Shown piece by piece: positions 25,925 to 34,639 of a stretch of 64,000 nt of DNA. Each line of letters opens with the position of its first letter. Within the stretch, counting starts at the first letter, position 1. The notes under the pieces are model-generated. The model was not told the DNA's origin. It did no database searches and worked only from the letters and a program-made list of their open reading frames with translations. The stretch is from Bacteroidales bacterium UBA4772 (GTDB lineage: Bacteria; Bacteroidota; Bacteroidia; Bacteroidales; VadinHA17): contig DHHM01000007.1 in assembly GCA_002403305.1 (NCBI GenBank), positions 12,368 through 76,367 of the forward strand, given 5' to 3'. The position numbers and the translations under genes are program-made.

Positions 25925-25950
25925 TTTTTCTGTGGAGTCAGATTGGTTCA

Positions 25951-25980
25951 TCTGTTGGGCCATATCATTCATCTGTTGGC
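25951..25980. promoter_or_regulatory. Candidate LytTR binding site (direct repeat pair)
   Basis: TCTGTTGGG at 25951-25959 and TCTGTTGGC at 25972-25980 lie inside the longer repeats TTCATCTGTTGG (25947 and 25968). Two 9-base direct repeats whose starts are 21 bases apart (12-base gap) is the layout of LytTR sites. The copies match eight and seven of nine positions of the published degenerate consensus as I recall it. Confidence 0.35.
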
Positions 25981-26143
25981 TCAGGGGATGGTTCTGTGAG
26001 TTCCACCCTCCTGCATGCGCGAAGATACTTTCGTTTTGGTTATTTTTACGGTGAATTCTGACCCGGCCGGGAAATCACGGAAGGGTCAATCGCTTAAAAA
26101 GCAGTTCTTCCCCCCAATGCCGCACTTAAATGCGGAAACAAGA

Positions 26144-26175
26144 TGAGCCCGGGTAACCCGGGCTCATTCTTTTTT
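26144..26175 (+). terminator. Strong rho-independent terminator
   Basis: TGAGCCCGGGT and ACCCGGGCTCA form a near-perfect palindromic stem at 26144-26166, followed on the plus strand by TTCTTTTTT. On the minus strand the flank is less T-rich, so its main direction is plus, although it could also stop rpoD transcripts. Confidence 0.85.
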
Positions 26176-26227
26176 ACAGGAGGGTGCTTGCGGCATCCTC
26201 AATATCATTTAAAGGTAAAGGAAATGC

Positions 26228-27088
26228 TTACCCGAGGTAGCCCTTGAGCAGCTTGCTGCGCGATGTGTGCCGCAGGCGTCTTATGGCTTTCTCTTTTATC
26301 TGTCTTACCCTCTCGCGGGTAAGGCCAAACTTTTCACCTATCTCCTCCAGCGTCATCTCCTGGCAGCCAATGCCGAAGAAATAGCGTATGATGTCCCTCT
26401 CACGCTCAGTGAGAGTGGTCAGGGCACGCTCTATCTCCTTGGAGAGCGACTCGTCAATGAGTATCTTGTCAGCAATGGGAGAATCGAGGTTGGTAAGCAC
26501 ATCCAGGAGGCTGTTATCTTCACCCTCAACGAAAGGTGCATCGACAGAAACATGGCGACCTGACACCTTGAGGGTATCGGCAACCTTCTCCTTCGGAAGA
26601 TCAAGCACTTCCGCCAGCTCTTCAGGTGACGGCGTACGCTCGTTTTCCTGCTCAAACCGGGCAAAAGCCTTGTTGATCTTGTTAAGAGAACCAACCTGGT
26701 TCAGAGGCAGACGCACTATCCTCGACTGCTCTGCCAGAGCCTGGAGGATGGATTGCCTGATCCACCATACCGCATATGAAATGAATTTGAATCCGCGGGT
26801 CTCGTCAAACTTTTCTGCTGCCTTGATAAGGCCAAGGTTACCCTCATTAATGAGGTCCGGGAGGCTAAGACCCTGGTTCTGATACTGCTTGGCCACCGAG
26901 ACAACAAAACGGAGATTTGCTTTCGTTAGCTTCTCCAAAGCTGCCCTGTCACCCTTTTTGATCCTCTGCGCAAGCTCTACCTCTTCCTCAACCGATATCA
27001 ACTCTTCCTTACCAATCTCCTGCAGATATTTGTCCAACGATGCACTCTCACGGTTGGTTATGGATTTGGTAATCTTAAGTTGTCTCAT
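26228..27088 (-). CDS. rpoD: RNA polymerase primary sigma factor (Bacteroidota short form)
   Basis: A 286-residue sigma-70 factor, the short housekeeping form of this phylum lacking the large non-conserved region. Seen: region 1.2 SLDKYLQEIGKEELISVEEEVELA, region 2 NLRFVVSVAKQYQNQGLSLPDLINEGNLGLIKAAEKFD and the -10 recognition segment FKFISYAVWWIRQSI, region 3, and region 4 with MTLEEIGEKFGLTRERVRQIKEKA. It recognises the TAnnTTTG/TTG promoters seen throughout. Its own promoter is one of the best in the window. Length is typical. Confidence 0.96.
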   Translation of the reverse strand: MRQLKITKSITNRESASLDKYLQEIGKEELISVEEEVELAQRIKKGDRAALEKLTKANLRFVVSVAKQYQNQGLSLPDLINEGNLGLIKAAEKFDETRGFKFISYAVWWIRQSILQALAEQSRIVRLPLNQVGSLNKINKAFARFEQENERTPSPEELAEVLDLPKEKVADTLKVSGRHVSVDAPFVEGEDNSLLDVLTNLDSPIADKILIDESLSKEIERALTTLTERERDIIRYFFGIGCQEMTLEEIGEKFGLTRERVRQIKEKAIRRLRHTSRSKLLKGYLG

Positions 27089-27116
27089 TCTTTTTGCCCC
27101 TTCGAAAAAATTTTCG

Positions 27117-27147
27117 CAAAGATACTGCTTTAAATGTTAATAACCAA
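27117..27147 (-). promoter_or_regulatory. Complete Bacteroidota promoter for rpoD
   Basis: On the minus strand TTG (27145-27147), 20 bases, then TATCTTTG (27117-27124). Both halves and the spacing fit the consensus. The leader to the start at 27088 is about 20 bases. Confidence 0.75.
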
Positions 27148-27225
27148 ATAAAATACGTCAATCAAACAGAGGGGAGCCAATGCTGTCAATCTCCTGATCT
27201 GCTTATTGTTAATAAATCCCTGATG

Positions 27226-28677
27226 CTACCTCCTGGTCTGGTACTTGAAGTAGGTCCCGTCAGGGGTAAATCCCTCTATGGAAGTGAGGTTCTTCTCATC
27301 ATTCGTTGCCCGGCGTATGTCTGCAGCACTGTTCACCTTCTGACCGTTCACGTCAACAATGACTGTTCCTCTGCCAAGCCCAAGATCCCGCAGGCGGCCT
27401 TCAGTGATTGAGGTGATCTTGACGCCGTTGCTAATCCTGTACTTCTGCTTGTCACCGGATGTTACCGGGGAGAAGGTTGCACCAAATATTGAAGTGCTCT
27501 GTGAACCCGGGGCAACGATTCCCGTACCGCCCTCGATATTGCGCAGAGTTACCATTTTCTTATCCTGCCTGCCCTTGCGCAGGTATGTCACTTCAAGCCT
27601 GTCTCCGGGTCTGTAGCGGTTTACCTTCTCCTGCAGGTCGGCAGTAGTCTCAACCGGCTCACCGTTGATGGCGATTATCACATCCTTCTCAGCAAGGCCG
27701 GCAGCCTGTGCGGCTCCGTCCTCCACCACTCCTGCAAGATATACTCCTTTTATTTCCCTGAGTTTTTCTGCCTCAGCTATCTCTGAATTGACGTCGGTAA
27801 TGTTCACTCCCAGGAGACCTCTCTGAACTTCGCCGTACTCCCTGAGATCTTCGTAAACCTTATTTACAATGGACGAAGGGACTGCAAAAGAGTTGCCGGC
27901 ATAGGCACCGCTTGGTGAAATTATGGCTGTGGTAATGCCTATCAGCTCCCCTGCAGTATTCACCAGGGCACCACCGCTGTTACCCTGGTTCAGAGCAGCA
28001 TCAGTCTGTATGAATGACTCGATACGGTACTGGTTGTCAAGAAGCCCCAGACTCCTGCCCCGGGCACTGACTATACCTGCCGTCACCGTCGAAGTCAGAT
28101 TGAATGGGTTCCCTACTGCGAGCACCCACTCGCCCAGCCTGATGGCATCGGAGTTTCCGAATTTGATGTAGGGCAGCCCTGTGGCCTTGATCTTCAGAAG
28201 GGCAATGTCAGTGCTGGGATCACGCCCTACTACATCAGCCCCAAAGGTCCGCTTGTCATTCAAAGTAACCTCAACCTCATCAGCCTCCTCAATTACATGA
28301 TTGTTGGTCACTATGTAACCATCAGCGGTCACAATCACACCGGAGCCAAACCCACGGACCTCCCTCGGCCGGCCTGCCCCCGGACCGTAGAAAAACTCAT
28401 ACAACGGATTGCTGTAATCTGAACTGACAGTGGCCTTCGTCTTGACATGAACCACTGCGTGGACCGTATTCTCAGCAGCAAAGGTGAAATCATTCACACC
28501 TGACTGAGGCACCATAGAGGTGTACCTGGTATTCTCCTCAATCATCTGCCTCTCCTTCTCCGTTCCTGTCACCAGATTATCCCTGTCGAGAAACCTGGTG
28601 TAGATAAATAGCCCTGCAAGCGCTCCAAGAAGCGCAATCAGCAAAGTAACTATGAGACTCTTACCTTTCATATCCAT
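27226..28677 (-). CDS. Deg/HtrA family serine protease (DegQ/DegP-like)
   Basis: A 483-residue envelope protease anchored or exported by an N-terminal hydrophobic segment (residues 7-25). The trypsin-like domain has a complete triad: His127 (TNNHVI), Asp157 (STDIALL) and Ser234 (GNSGGAL). A first PDZ domain follows at about 275-370 (RGLLGVNI, GVVEDGAAQAAGLAEKDVI) and a second, shorter one at about 395-480 ending FKYQTRR. It degrades or holds misfolded periplasmic proteins. It is divergent from dapF. Confidence 0.93.
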   Translation of the reverse strand: MDMKGKSLIVTLLIALLGALAGLFIYTRFLDRDNLVTGTEKERQMIEENTRYTSMVPQSGVNDFTFAAENTVHAVVHVKTKATVSSDYSNPLYEFFYGPGAGRPREVRGFGSGVIVTADGYIVTNNHVIEEADEVEVTLNDKRTFGADVVGRDPSTDIALLKIKATGLPYIKFGNSDAIRLGEWVLAVGNPFNLTSTVTAGIVSARGRSLGLLDNQYRIESFIQTDAALNQGNSGGALVNTAGELIGITTAIISPSGAYAGNSFAVPSSIVNKVYEDLREYGEVQRGLLGVNITDVNSEIAEAEKLREIKGVYLAGVVEDGAAQAAGLAEKDVIIAINGEPVETTADLQEKVNRYRPGDRLEVTYLRKGRQDKKMVTLRNIEGGTGIVAPGSQSTSIFGATFSPVTSGDKQKYRISNGVKITSITEGRLRDLGLGRGTVIVDVNGQKVNSAADIRRATNDEKNLTSIEGFTPDGTYFKYQTRR

Positions 28678-28842
28678 TGATTTTTTTGTTTTGTCATCTG
28701 TCCCACTTATGCTGCAAATTGCGTGCCTCGTAAAAGATTAAGTATCTTTACAACCGCATAAATGGTAAATTGTTTTACAAATTTTCGTTTTTTTAACAGA
28801 CCGTTGCCGCGATCTTTTAATAATTAACTTCATTTTAACGGA

Positions 28843-29625
28843 ATGATAATTCCCTTTAACAAATATGAGGGTACAGGCAATGACTTTATCATTGTACGAA
28901 ACAATCCCAAGCTCCTTGACCACAATGATAACAATATCTTCAAAAGGCTGTGCAACAGACGTTTCGGGATAGGAGCTGACGGGCTCATACTTATCGAAGA
29001 TTCCCCAGGCTATGATTTCAGAATGCTCTACTACAATGCTGACGGCTCTCCGGGAGAGATGTGCGGTAACGGCGGACGCTGCGCGGCACACTTTGTTATG
29101 AAACATCTTACCGGACCCCGCAACCTCTCCTTCCTGGCTGGTGACGGTCCGCATACAGCCAGATCAGCCGGTGATGATATAATTGAGATATCGGTAAGGG
29201 ACGTGAGGGAGTCCGGAGAAACCCCTGACGGCATCCTGGTAAACACCGGTGTACCTCACCTGGTAATCTTCACAGATGATACGGAGAGAGCTGATTTTGT
29301 GACATTTGCACGTGGCATCCGGCATTCGTCACGCTATGCCCCCGGGGGAGTCAATGTGAACCTGGTAAGGGTAACAGATAACGGTTTGGTAATCAGGACG
29401 TATGAACGGGGAGTGGAAGATGAAACCCTATCATGCGGTACCGGCGCAACGGCATCTGCCATTGCGGCAGCCCTGACCGGAAAAATTGTCACTGGTGAGA
29501 CCCGGGTGAGCGTCAGGGGCGGCGAACTTCATATCAGGTTTGTAACTGACGGGGCGGCAGCCTCTGAGGTATATCTTACCGGACCGGCGACATTTGTATT
29601 CAGCGGAGAGACAGAAATCCTATAA
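28843..29625 (+). CDS. dapF: Diaminopimelate epimerase
   Basis: A 260-residue cofactor-free epimerase converting LL- to meso-diaminopimelate for lysine and peptidoglycan synthesis. Both catalytic cysteines are present: Cys74 in GEMCGNGGR and Cys198 in ETLSCGTGA. The N-terminal KYEGTGNDF and NADGSP segments also fit. First gene of a run dapF, hydrolase (9 bases later) and rlmN (one-base overlap). Meso-DAP use fits a Gram-negative wall. Confidence 0.96.
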   Translation: MIIPFNKYEGTGNDFIIVRNNPKLLDHNDNNIFKRLCNRRFGIGADGLILIEDSPGYDFRMLYYNADGSPGEMCGNGGRCAAHFVMKHLTGPRNLSFLAGDGPHTARSAGDDIIEISVRDVRESGETPDGILVNTGVPHLVIFTDDTERADFVTFARGIRHSSRYAPGGVNVNLVRVTDNGLVIRTYERGVEDETLSCGTGATASAIAAALTGKIVTGETRVSVRGGELHIRFVTDGAAASEVYLTGPATFVFSGETEIL

Positions 29626-29634
29626 CATATCAAT

Positions 29635-30732
29635 ATGAAACAGAACTCAGTGAAAAGCCCTTTCTTAATCATCCTTTTCATCTCCTTATGTCCGGCACTT
29701 GCAGCTCAGCCCGGCAACGCCGAGATCATGGATGCCCTGAACAATGTGGGACGCCGGTTTGAGTCCCTGAACCATCGCCTTGATGTTCTGGAGAAGAGTA
29801 TTGACGATATCCTCTGGTATGAGCGCGTGGGCGATGTGGCCTTCATTGACAAGATCTATACGACTGGTCCACCCCCTGCAAAAGAGAGTAATCCTACCGG
29901 ACAGGGCGCCGGCAACCCCCTGAAATTCTGGAGCTATGTCTTCATACCCCGCGATGCGGACGCGTCAAAAAAATACCCCCTGCTGGTCTTCCCCCACGGC
30001 GGCGTCCATGCCAACTTCACCACCTATTACACCCACATCATCCGTGAGATGGTAGCCCAGGGCTATATCGTCGTAGCAGCCGAATACCGGGGTTCAACCG
30101 GCTACGGTGCGGGCATGTACCGGCGGATCGACTACGGCGGCCTGGAGGTTGAGGATGTCGATGCCGGCAGAAAGTATATGATCGAAAATTATGAGATCGT
30201 TGACAGAGACCGGGTGGGCGTCATCGGCTGGAGCCACGGCGGACTGATTGGACTGTTCTGTATCTTCGATCACCCGGATGCATACAAAGCCTGCTTTGCA
30301 GGCGTGCCTGTCAGCGACGTCATAGCACGCATGGGCTACAAGGACGACAGCTACCGGGACCTCTACTCCGCCCCATACCACATAGGCAAGACAGCCGATG
30401 AGAATGTGGCCGAGTATCGCAGGCGCTCCCCTGCATGGCAGGTTGACCGCTACCAAAACACTCCGCTGCTGATCCACACCAACACCATTGACGAGGATGT
30501 GAACGTTCTTGAGGTCGAACACCTCATAAAATCACTCAAGGCAGCCGGAAAACAGAATTTCAGTTACAAAATATTCGAGGAGATGCCCGGAGGCCACTCT
30601 TTTGACAGGATGGATTACCGCGAGGCCAGGAAGATCAGACTCGACATATACAGCTTCCTCAACGGCCACCTGAAGCCGCCCCGGCCCTTCAAATCGCTCC
30701 GTGATCTGGAGAGAGCCGCCTACCGTTTCTGA
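29635..30732 (+). CDS. Alpha/beta hydrolase of the prolyl-oligopeptidase/dienelactone hydrolase type, exported
   Basis: A 365-residue protein with a signal peptide (cleavage near ALAAQ, residue 24) and a hydrolase fold. Seen: the oxyanion segment LLVFPHGGVHANF (residues 116-128), nucleophile elbow GWSHGG with Ser200, and a C-terminal acid/His region (TIDEDVNVLEVE, PGGHSFDR). A helical N-terminal stretch (RRFESLNHRLDVLEKSIDDILW) precedes the catalytic domain. It probably acts in the periplasm as a peptidase or esterase; the substrate is unknown. Its stop codon overlaps the rlmN start (TGATG), implying translational coupling. Confidence 0.85.
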   Translation: MKQNSVKSPFLIILFISLCPALAAQPGNAEIMDALNNVGRRFESLNHRLDVLEKSIDDILWYERVGDVAFIDKIYTTGPPPAKESNPTGQGAGNPLKFWSYVFIPRDADASKKYPLLVFPHGGVHANFTTYYTHIIREMVAQGYIVVAAEYRGSTGYGAGMYRRIDYGGLEVEDVDAGRKYMIENYEIVDRDRVGVIGWSHGGLIGLFCIFDHPDAYKACFAGVPVSDVIARMGYKDDSYRDLYSAPYHIGKTADENVAEYRRRSPAWQVDRYQNTPLLIHTNTIDEDVNVLEVEHLIKSLKAAGKQNFSYKIFEEMPGGHSFDRMDYREARKIRLDIYSFLNGHLKPPRPFKSLRDLERAAYRF

Positions 30733-31760
30733 TGAGCAGGCAACGACTCTTCGGCAAGACACTGGATGAGCTGTCAGACATCACCGCAGCGGCCTCGCTT
30801 CCCACTTACGCTGCACGGCAAATCGCTGGCTGGCTCTACAGGCGGGGGGCACCTGAGATCAGCGGAATGACTGACCTCTCTCTTGCTGCGCGCAGCCTGC
30901 TGGAGAAAGAGTGGGAGACCGGACTCACCCCGCCGTCGTCAGTGGCCTCCGCCAGTGACGGCACAAAAAAATACCTCTTTGGCATCTCTGAGAACCGGTT
31001 TATAGAGACAGCCTTCATCCCTGACCGTGACCGGGCTACGGTATGCCTCTCGGTACAGTCGGGATGCCGCATGGGATGCCACTTCTGCATGACGGCAAGA
31101 CAGGGGTTCCAGGGCAATCTATCATCAGGTGACATCCTGAACCAGTTCAGAAGCATCCCCGACCACCTGTCCCTGACCAATATTGTCTATATGGGCATGG
31201 GAGAGCCTCTCGACAACTTCGAAGAGGTGATGAAGAGCCTTGAGATACTCACCTCGGAGTGGGGTTACGGATGGAGTCCCTCACGCATTACGGTAAGCAC
31301 CATAGGGATCACCGACAGGATACGTGATTTCCTGGAGGGCACCCGGTGTCACCTCGCCGTCAGCCTGCACTCCCCCTTCGATGAGGAGCGCCAGGCGCTG
31401 ATGCCGGTCCAGAAAGCTCACCCCATCAAAAAAGTGCTCGAAGTAATCAGGAGGTACGACTTCGGGAGACAGAGACGGATATCCTTTGAATACATTCTGT
31501 TCAAGGGGCTCAATGACACCCCCGCACATGTCCGGGAGCTGGCCGGGATCCTCAACGGTATTCGCTGCCGCATCAACCTGATCCGGTTTCATGCCATTCC
31601 GGGCTCCGAATACCGGAGTCCTGATACGAAAGCCATGGAGGCATTTCGTGACCACCTCAATGCAAAAGGGATTACAGCCACAATACGTGCCAGCCGCGGC
31701 GAGGATATCGGCGCCGCCTGCGGCCTGCTCTCAACACTTGAACAAAACAAAACCAGATGA
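30732..31760 (+). CDS. rlmN: Dual-specificity 23S rRNA/tRNA adenine-C2 methyltransferase
   Basis: A 342-residue radical-SAM enzyme that makes m2A in 23S rRNA (and tRNA). The radical-SAM cluster motif is Cys112-x3-Cys116-x2-Cys119 (GCRMGCHFC). The SAM-contacting MGMGEPLDN, VSTIGI and VSLHSP motifs follow, and the methyl-carrying Cys lies in GAACGLL near residue 331. Length is typical. It overlaps the hydrolase by one base. Confidence 0.96.
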   Translation: MSRQRLFGKTLDELSDITAAASLPTYAARQIAGWLYRRGAPEISGMTDLSLAARSLLEKEWETGLTPPSSVASASDGTKKYLFGISENRFIETAFIPDRDRATVCLSVQSGCRMGCHFCMTARQGFQGNLSSGDILNQFRSIPDHLSLTNIVYMGMGEPLDNFEEVMKSLEILTSEWGYGWSPSRITVSTIGITDRIRDFLEGTRCHLAVSLHSPFDEERQALMPVQKAHPIKKVLEVIRRYDFGRQRRISFEYILFKGLNDTPAHVRELAGILNGIRCRINLIRFHAIPGSEYRSPDTKAMEAFRDHLNAKGITATIRASRGEDIGAACGLLSTLEQNKTR

Positions 31761-31851
31761 CACTTGCATGAACAAGTGCCTGCATCAGGATAAGTTTACC
31801 ATTTTTCATATAAGTCCCATTCGACCAATAGAATAAACATAAGATAATCCC

Positions 31852-33285
31852 ATGAAAATCAAATTTTTACAAGCAGTCATCATCGCCGCACTCACCTCAA
31901 CCTGTCTCAGCGGCCAGCAGAATACCATAGATACTATCCTGGCAGACACTTCTCTCACCGGAACATCGTGGTCAATTTGTTTTACAGACGCCGTAACCGG
32001 TGAGATGATCTTCGGTCATGATGCTGAACGCAACCTCGCCTCTGCCTCGGTGATGAAGCTCTATCCCACCTCGGTGGCACTAGCGCTCCTGGGTCCTGAT
32101 TACCGGTTTTCAACCGACATCTACATCTCGGGGAAATTCAACAGCCGCCGGGGAGTGGTTGACGGTGATGTCGTCATTAAGGGCGGCGGCGACCCGGCAC
32201 TGGGATCAGAGTACTTCCGAGATCACTACGGTGATGTAGTGGGTCAGTGGACGGCAGCACTGCTGAATGCCGGCGTCAGGCATGTAAAAGGCCGCGTTGC
32301 AGCTGCCACGTCAATTTATGATTTCAATCCCGCCCCCTCAGGATGGTCGTGGGGCAACCTGGGTCAGTACTACGGGGCTGGAGTTTACGATATAAATTTC
32401 AACGACAATAAATTCAATATCTATATCACCGGCCATAATGAAGGATCACCGGCGGTGATCGACTCGGTCGAGCTATACGGAAGAGATGTACGGCTAACGA
32501 ACTATCTTACCTCGTCAGGCAGAAGTGACCAAGGCTATGTCTACAATACACCCTATTCCCACACTGCCTGGATATCCGGAAGCGTGCCTGCCGACAGCAG
32601 CTTTGCTCTGAAAGCATCCAACCCGGACCCTCCCCTGACGGTTGTGAGACTGCTTGACCGGGCCATGCGGGATGCAGGCATAAGAATCGACGGCTCTGCC
32701 TCAGCGGCAAGAACCAATGCAGTTCCGGAGGAGATGACACCTCTCTGCGTGACCCTCTCTCCCACCCTGGAAGAGATAGTCAAGGTAACCAATCATGAGA
32801 GCGTCAACATGTATGCCGAGGCTATCAGGAAACATCTCGGTTACGCTATTCTGGGAGAGGAGTCCTTCAGCGCTGGTGCCCGGGTGATAAGATCATTCCT
32901 TGACTCTATCGGGTGCAAGCCCTACGAAGCTGTCATACTTGACGGGTCAGGACTCTCAGCCAACAACAACATCAGTGCGCTGATGACGGTGAGGCTGCTG
33001 GTGTACATGCACAACAGCCCGTGTACTGCCCCGTTCATCGCCTCCCTTCCCGAAGGAGCCGTCTCAGGTACAATGAAGAGCTACTTCAGGGACGAGTTTT
33101 TCAAAGGCAGGGTCTTCGCCAAGACCGGAACCATCAGCAGCGCCAAGTCGTTTGCAGGCTATGTAACCACCGGCAGCGGGAGAAGGCTGGCCTTCACCAT
33201 GTTCGCAAACGGATTCACCGTACCGAACAGGAAAATAACCGACTATATGGAAGCGGTAGTCAGGGAGATAATCGAAAAATACTGA
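31852..33285 (+). CDS. dacB: D-alanyl-D-alanine carboxypeptidase/endopeptidase (PBP4 family)
   Basis: A 477-residue periplasmic peptidoglycan hydrolase with a signal peptide (cleavage near CLSGQ). Class C penicillin-binding motifs: Ser66-Val-Met-Lys69 (SxxK), SxN within DGSGLSANNNIS near residue 370, and KTG in FAKTGTIS near 425. The large insertion after SxxK with GDVVIKGGGDPALG is the PBP4 domain. It removes terminal D-Ala or cuts cross-links. It starts 91 bases after rlmN; a small inverted repeat CACTTG...CAAGTG lies in the gap. Confidence 0.94.
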   Translation: MKIKFLQAVIIAALTSTCLSGQQNTIDTILADTSLTGTSWSICFTDAVTGEMIFGHDAERNLASASVMKLYPTSVALALLGPDYRFSTDIYISGKFNSRRGVVDGDVVIKGGGDPALGSEYFRDHYGDVVGQWTAALLNAGVRHVKGRVAAATSIYDFNPAPSGWSWGNLGQYYGAGVYDINFNDNKFNIYITGHNEGSPAVIDSVELYGRDVRLTNYLTSSGRSDQGYVYNTPYSHTAWISGSVPADSSFALKASNPDPPLTVVRLLDRAMRDAGIRIDGSASAARTNAVPEEMTPLCVTLSPTLEEIVKVTNHESVNMYAEAIRKHLGYAILGEESFSAGARVIRSFLDSIGCKPYEAVILDGSGLSANNNISALMTVRLLVYMHNSPCTAPFIASLPEGAVSGTMKSYFRDEFFKGRVFAKTGTISSAKSFAGYVTTGSGRRLAFTMFANGFTVPNRKITDYMEAVVREIIEKY

Positions 33286-33371
33286 ACAACAACCTGCTTA
33301 AGGCAGTGGAGAACTTTTATCTGCACTTTTTGTTTTAATATACTTTAACATAACAACGTTTCAGAAACCGC

Positions 33372-33379
33372 TAATTTTG
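33372..33379 (+). promoter_or_regulatory. Bacteroidota -7 promoter element for the RND efflux operon
   Basis: TAATTTTG, 28 bases before the membrane-fusion protein start. There is no nearby regulator gene (TetR, MarR) and no obvious operator palindrome. Confidence 0.55.
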
Positions 33380-33407
33380 CGCTTTCTAAGAAAAATTCAA
33401 TTCGGGA

Positions 33408-34601
33408 ATGAAAAAAGGAACAAAGATTGCCCTGTGGGTCAGCATCCCACTGATCCTGGCAATTTGGTTTGGAGGACCAAGACTGGGCCTCTGGGGTGAC
33501 AGAGACCTGAAAAAGGATGCCGCGGCTACTTCCAAACAGCCACTGGTGCCGGGTCAGGCAGAGGGCCAGCCACAGAGCCAGGGACAGGGGCAGTCACAGG
33601 GTCAACCTCAGAACCAGGCGCAGCCCCGGGGAGGTCCGGGTGGAGGGGCTCCGGGTGGAGGACAGCTTCCCGTGAACGGAACCATAGCCAAACCTTCTTA
33701 CCTCACCAGCGGCATAAGATCGGCCGGATCATTGCTGGCCAATGAAGAGGTGGACATCGTCAGCAAGGTACCCGGCAAGGTCACAGCTGTTTTTTTCAAG
33801 GAGGGTAGCAGGGTTAAGAAAGGCGATCTGCTGGTGAAGATATATGACGAGGACCTGCAGGCACAGCTTCGAAGGTCGGAGATACAGGAGAAGCTGCTGG
33901 CCGAGAAGCTCGAACGCCAGAGGGTGCTTCTCGAAAAAGATGCCGTAAGCAGGGAGTCGTTTGACCAGCTGCAGACAGACTATAACGTCATTCTGGCTGA
34001 TATGAACCTCCTTAAGGTCAGGATAGCTGAGACAGAGGTGAGGGCACCGTTTGACGGGGTGATAGGTTTCCGCTATGTCAGCGAAGGCACCTATGTACAA
34101 CCTTCAGTCAAGATCGCCCATCTGACCGACCCCTCCACACTCAAGCTCGAATTTGCCATATCTGAAAAATATGTATCCGAAAATCTGATGGGCAAGCGAA
34201 TCTCATTCGAGACCGAGGGCTACAATGAGGAGTTCTTTGCAACTGTATATGCCATTGACTACCGCATAGATGAAACAACGAGGACTATCGGTCTGAGAGC
34301 CCGTTACAACAACAGGGACGGGCGGCTGGTACCGGGCATGTTCGCATCACTGACGCTGATCACCGATGAAAAGCAGAATGCTATCCAGGTGCCAACGGAA
34401 TCCATAGTGCCCGAGATGAACGAGAAAAAGATCTGGGTAGTGAAGAACGGCAGGGCTTCTCTTGTTCCGGTTGTCACCGGCACCCGGACCGCAACTATGA
34501 TCGAGGTGCTCTCCGGAATCTCTGCAGGCGATACCGTGCTTACCACCGGGCTCATGCAGTTGAGGGACAATATGCCGGTAAGAGTTAACATAACGGATTA
34601 G
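33408..34601 (+). CDS. RND efflux membrane fusion protein (periplasmic adaptor)
   Basis: A 397-residue HlyD/AcrA-like adaptor. An N-terminal membrane anchor (IALWVSIPLILAIWFG) is followed by a Gln/Gly-rich low-complexity linker at about residues 45-88, then the lipoyl half (VDIVSKVPGKVTAVFFKEGSRVKKGDLLVKI), a helical hairpin (QAQLRRSEIQEKLLAEKLERQ), the second lipoyl half (VRAPFDGVIGF) and a beta-barrel with LVPGMFASLTL. The linker is unusual in its repeated GQ/SQ units. First gene of a three-gene efflux operon. Confidence 0.93.
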   Translation: MKKGTKIALWVSIPLILAIWFGGPRLGLWGDRDLKKDAAATSKQPLVPGQAEGQPQSQGQGQSQGQPQNQAQPRGGPGGGAPGGGQLPVNGTIAKPSYLTSGIRSAGSLLANEEVDIVSKVPGKVTAVFFKEGSRVKKGDLLVKIYDEDLQAQLRRSEIQEKLLAEKLERQRVLLEKDAVSRESFDQLQTDYNVILADMNLLKVRIAETEVRAPFDGVIGFRYVSEGTYVQPSVKIAHLTDPSTLKLEFAISEKYVSENLMGKRISFETEGYNEEFFATVYAIDYRIDETTRTIGLRARYNNRDGRLVPGMFASLTLITDEKQNAIQVPTESIVPEMNEKKIWVVKNGRASLVPVVTGTRTATMIEVLSGISAGDTVLTTGLMQLRDNMPVRVNITD

Positions 34602-34639
34602 CGCCGGACGATCACAGCAGATAACAACTGAATAAACAA

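Larger units (their letters stand above)
25925..26227. other. Intergenic region between the LytTR regulator and rpoD, possible small RNA
   Basis: 303 bases without a protein gene. It holds the direct repeat pair at 25951-25980, a small hairpin CCGCA-CTTAAA-TGCGG near 26120-26136, and a strong terminator hairpin at 26144-26175. Sequence between the repeats and the terminator has no clear promoter; TACTTTCG and TATTTTTA (each one base off TAnnTTTG) are the closest. A transcript ending at the terminator is possible but unproven. Confidence 0.4.
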
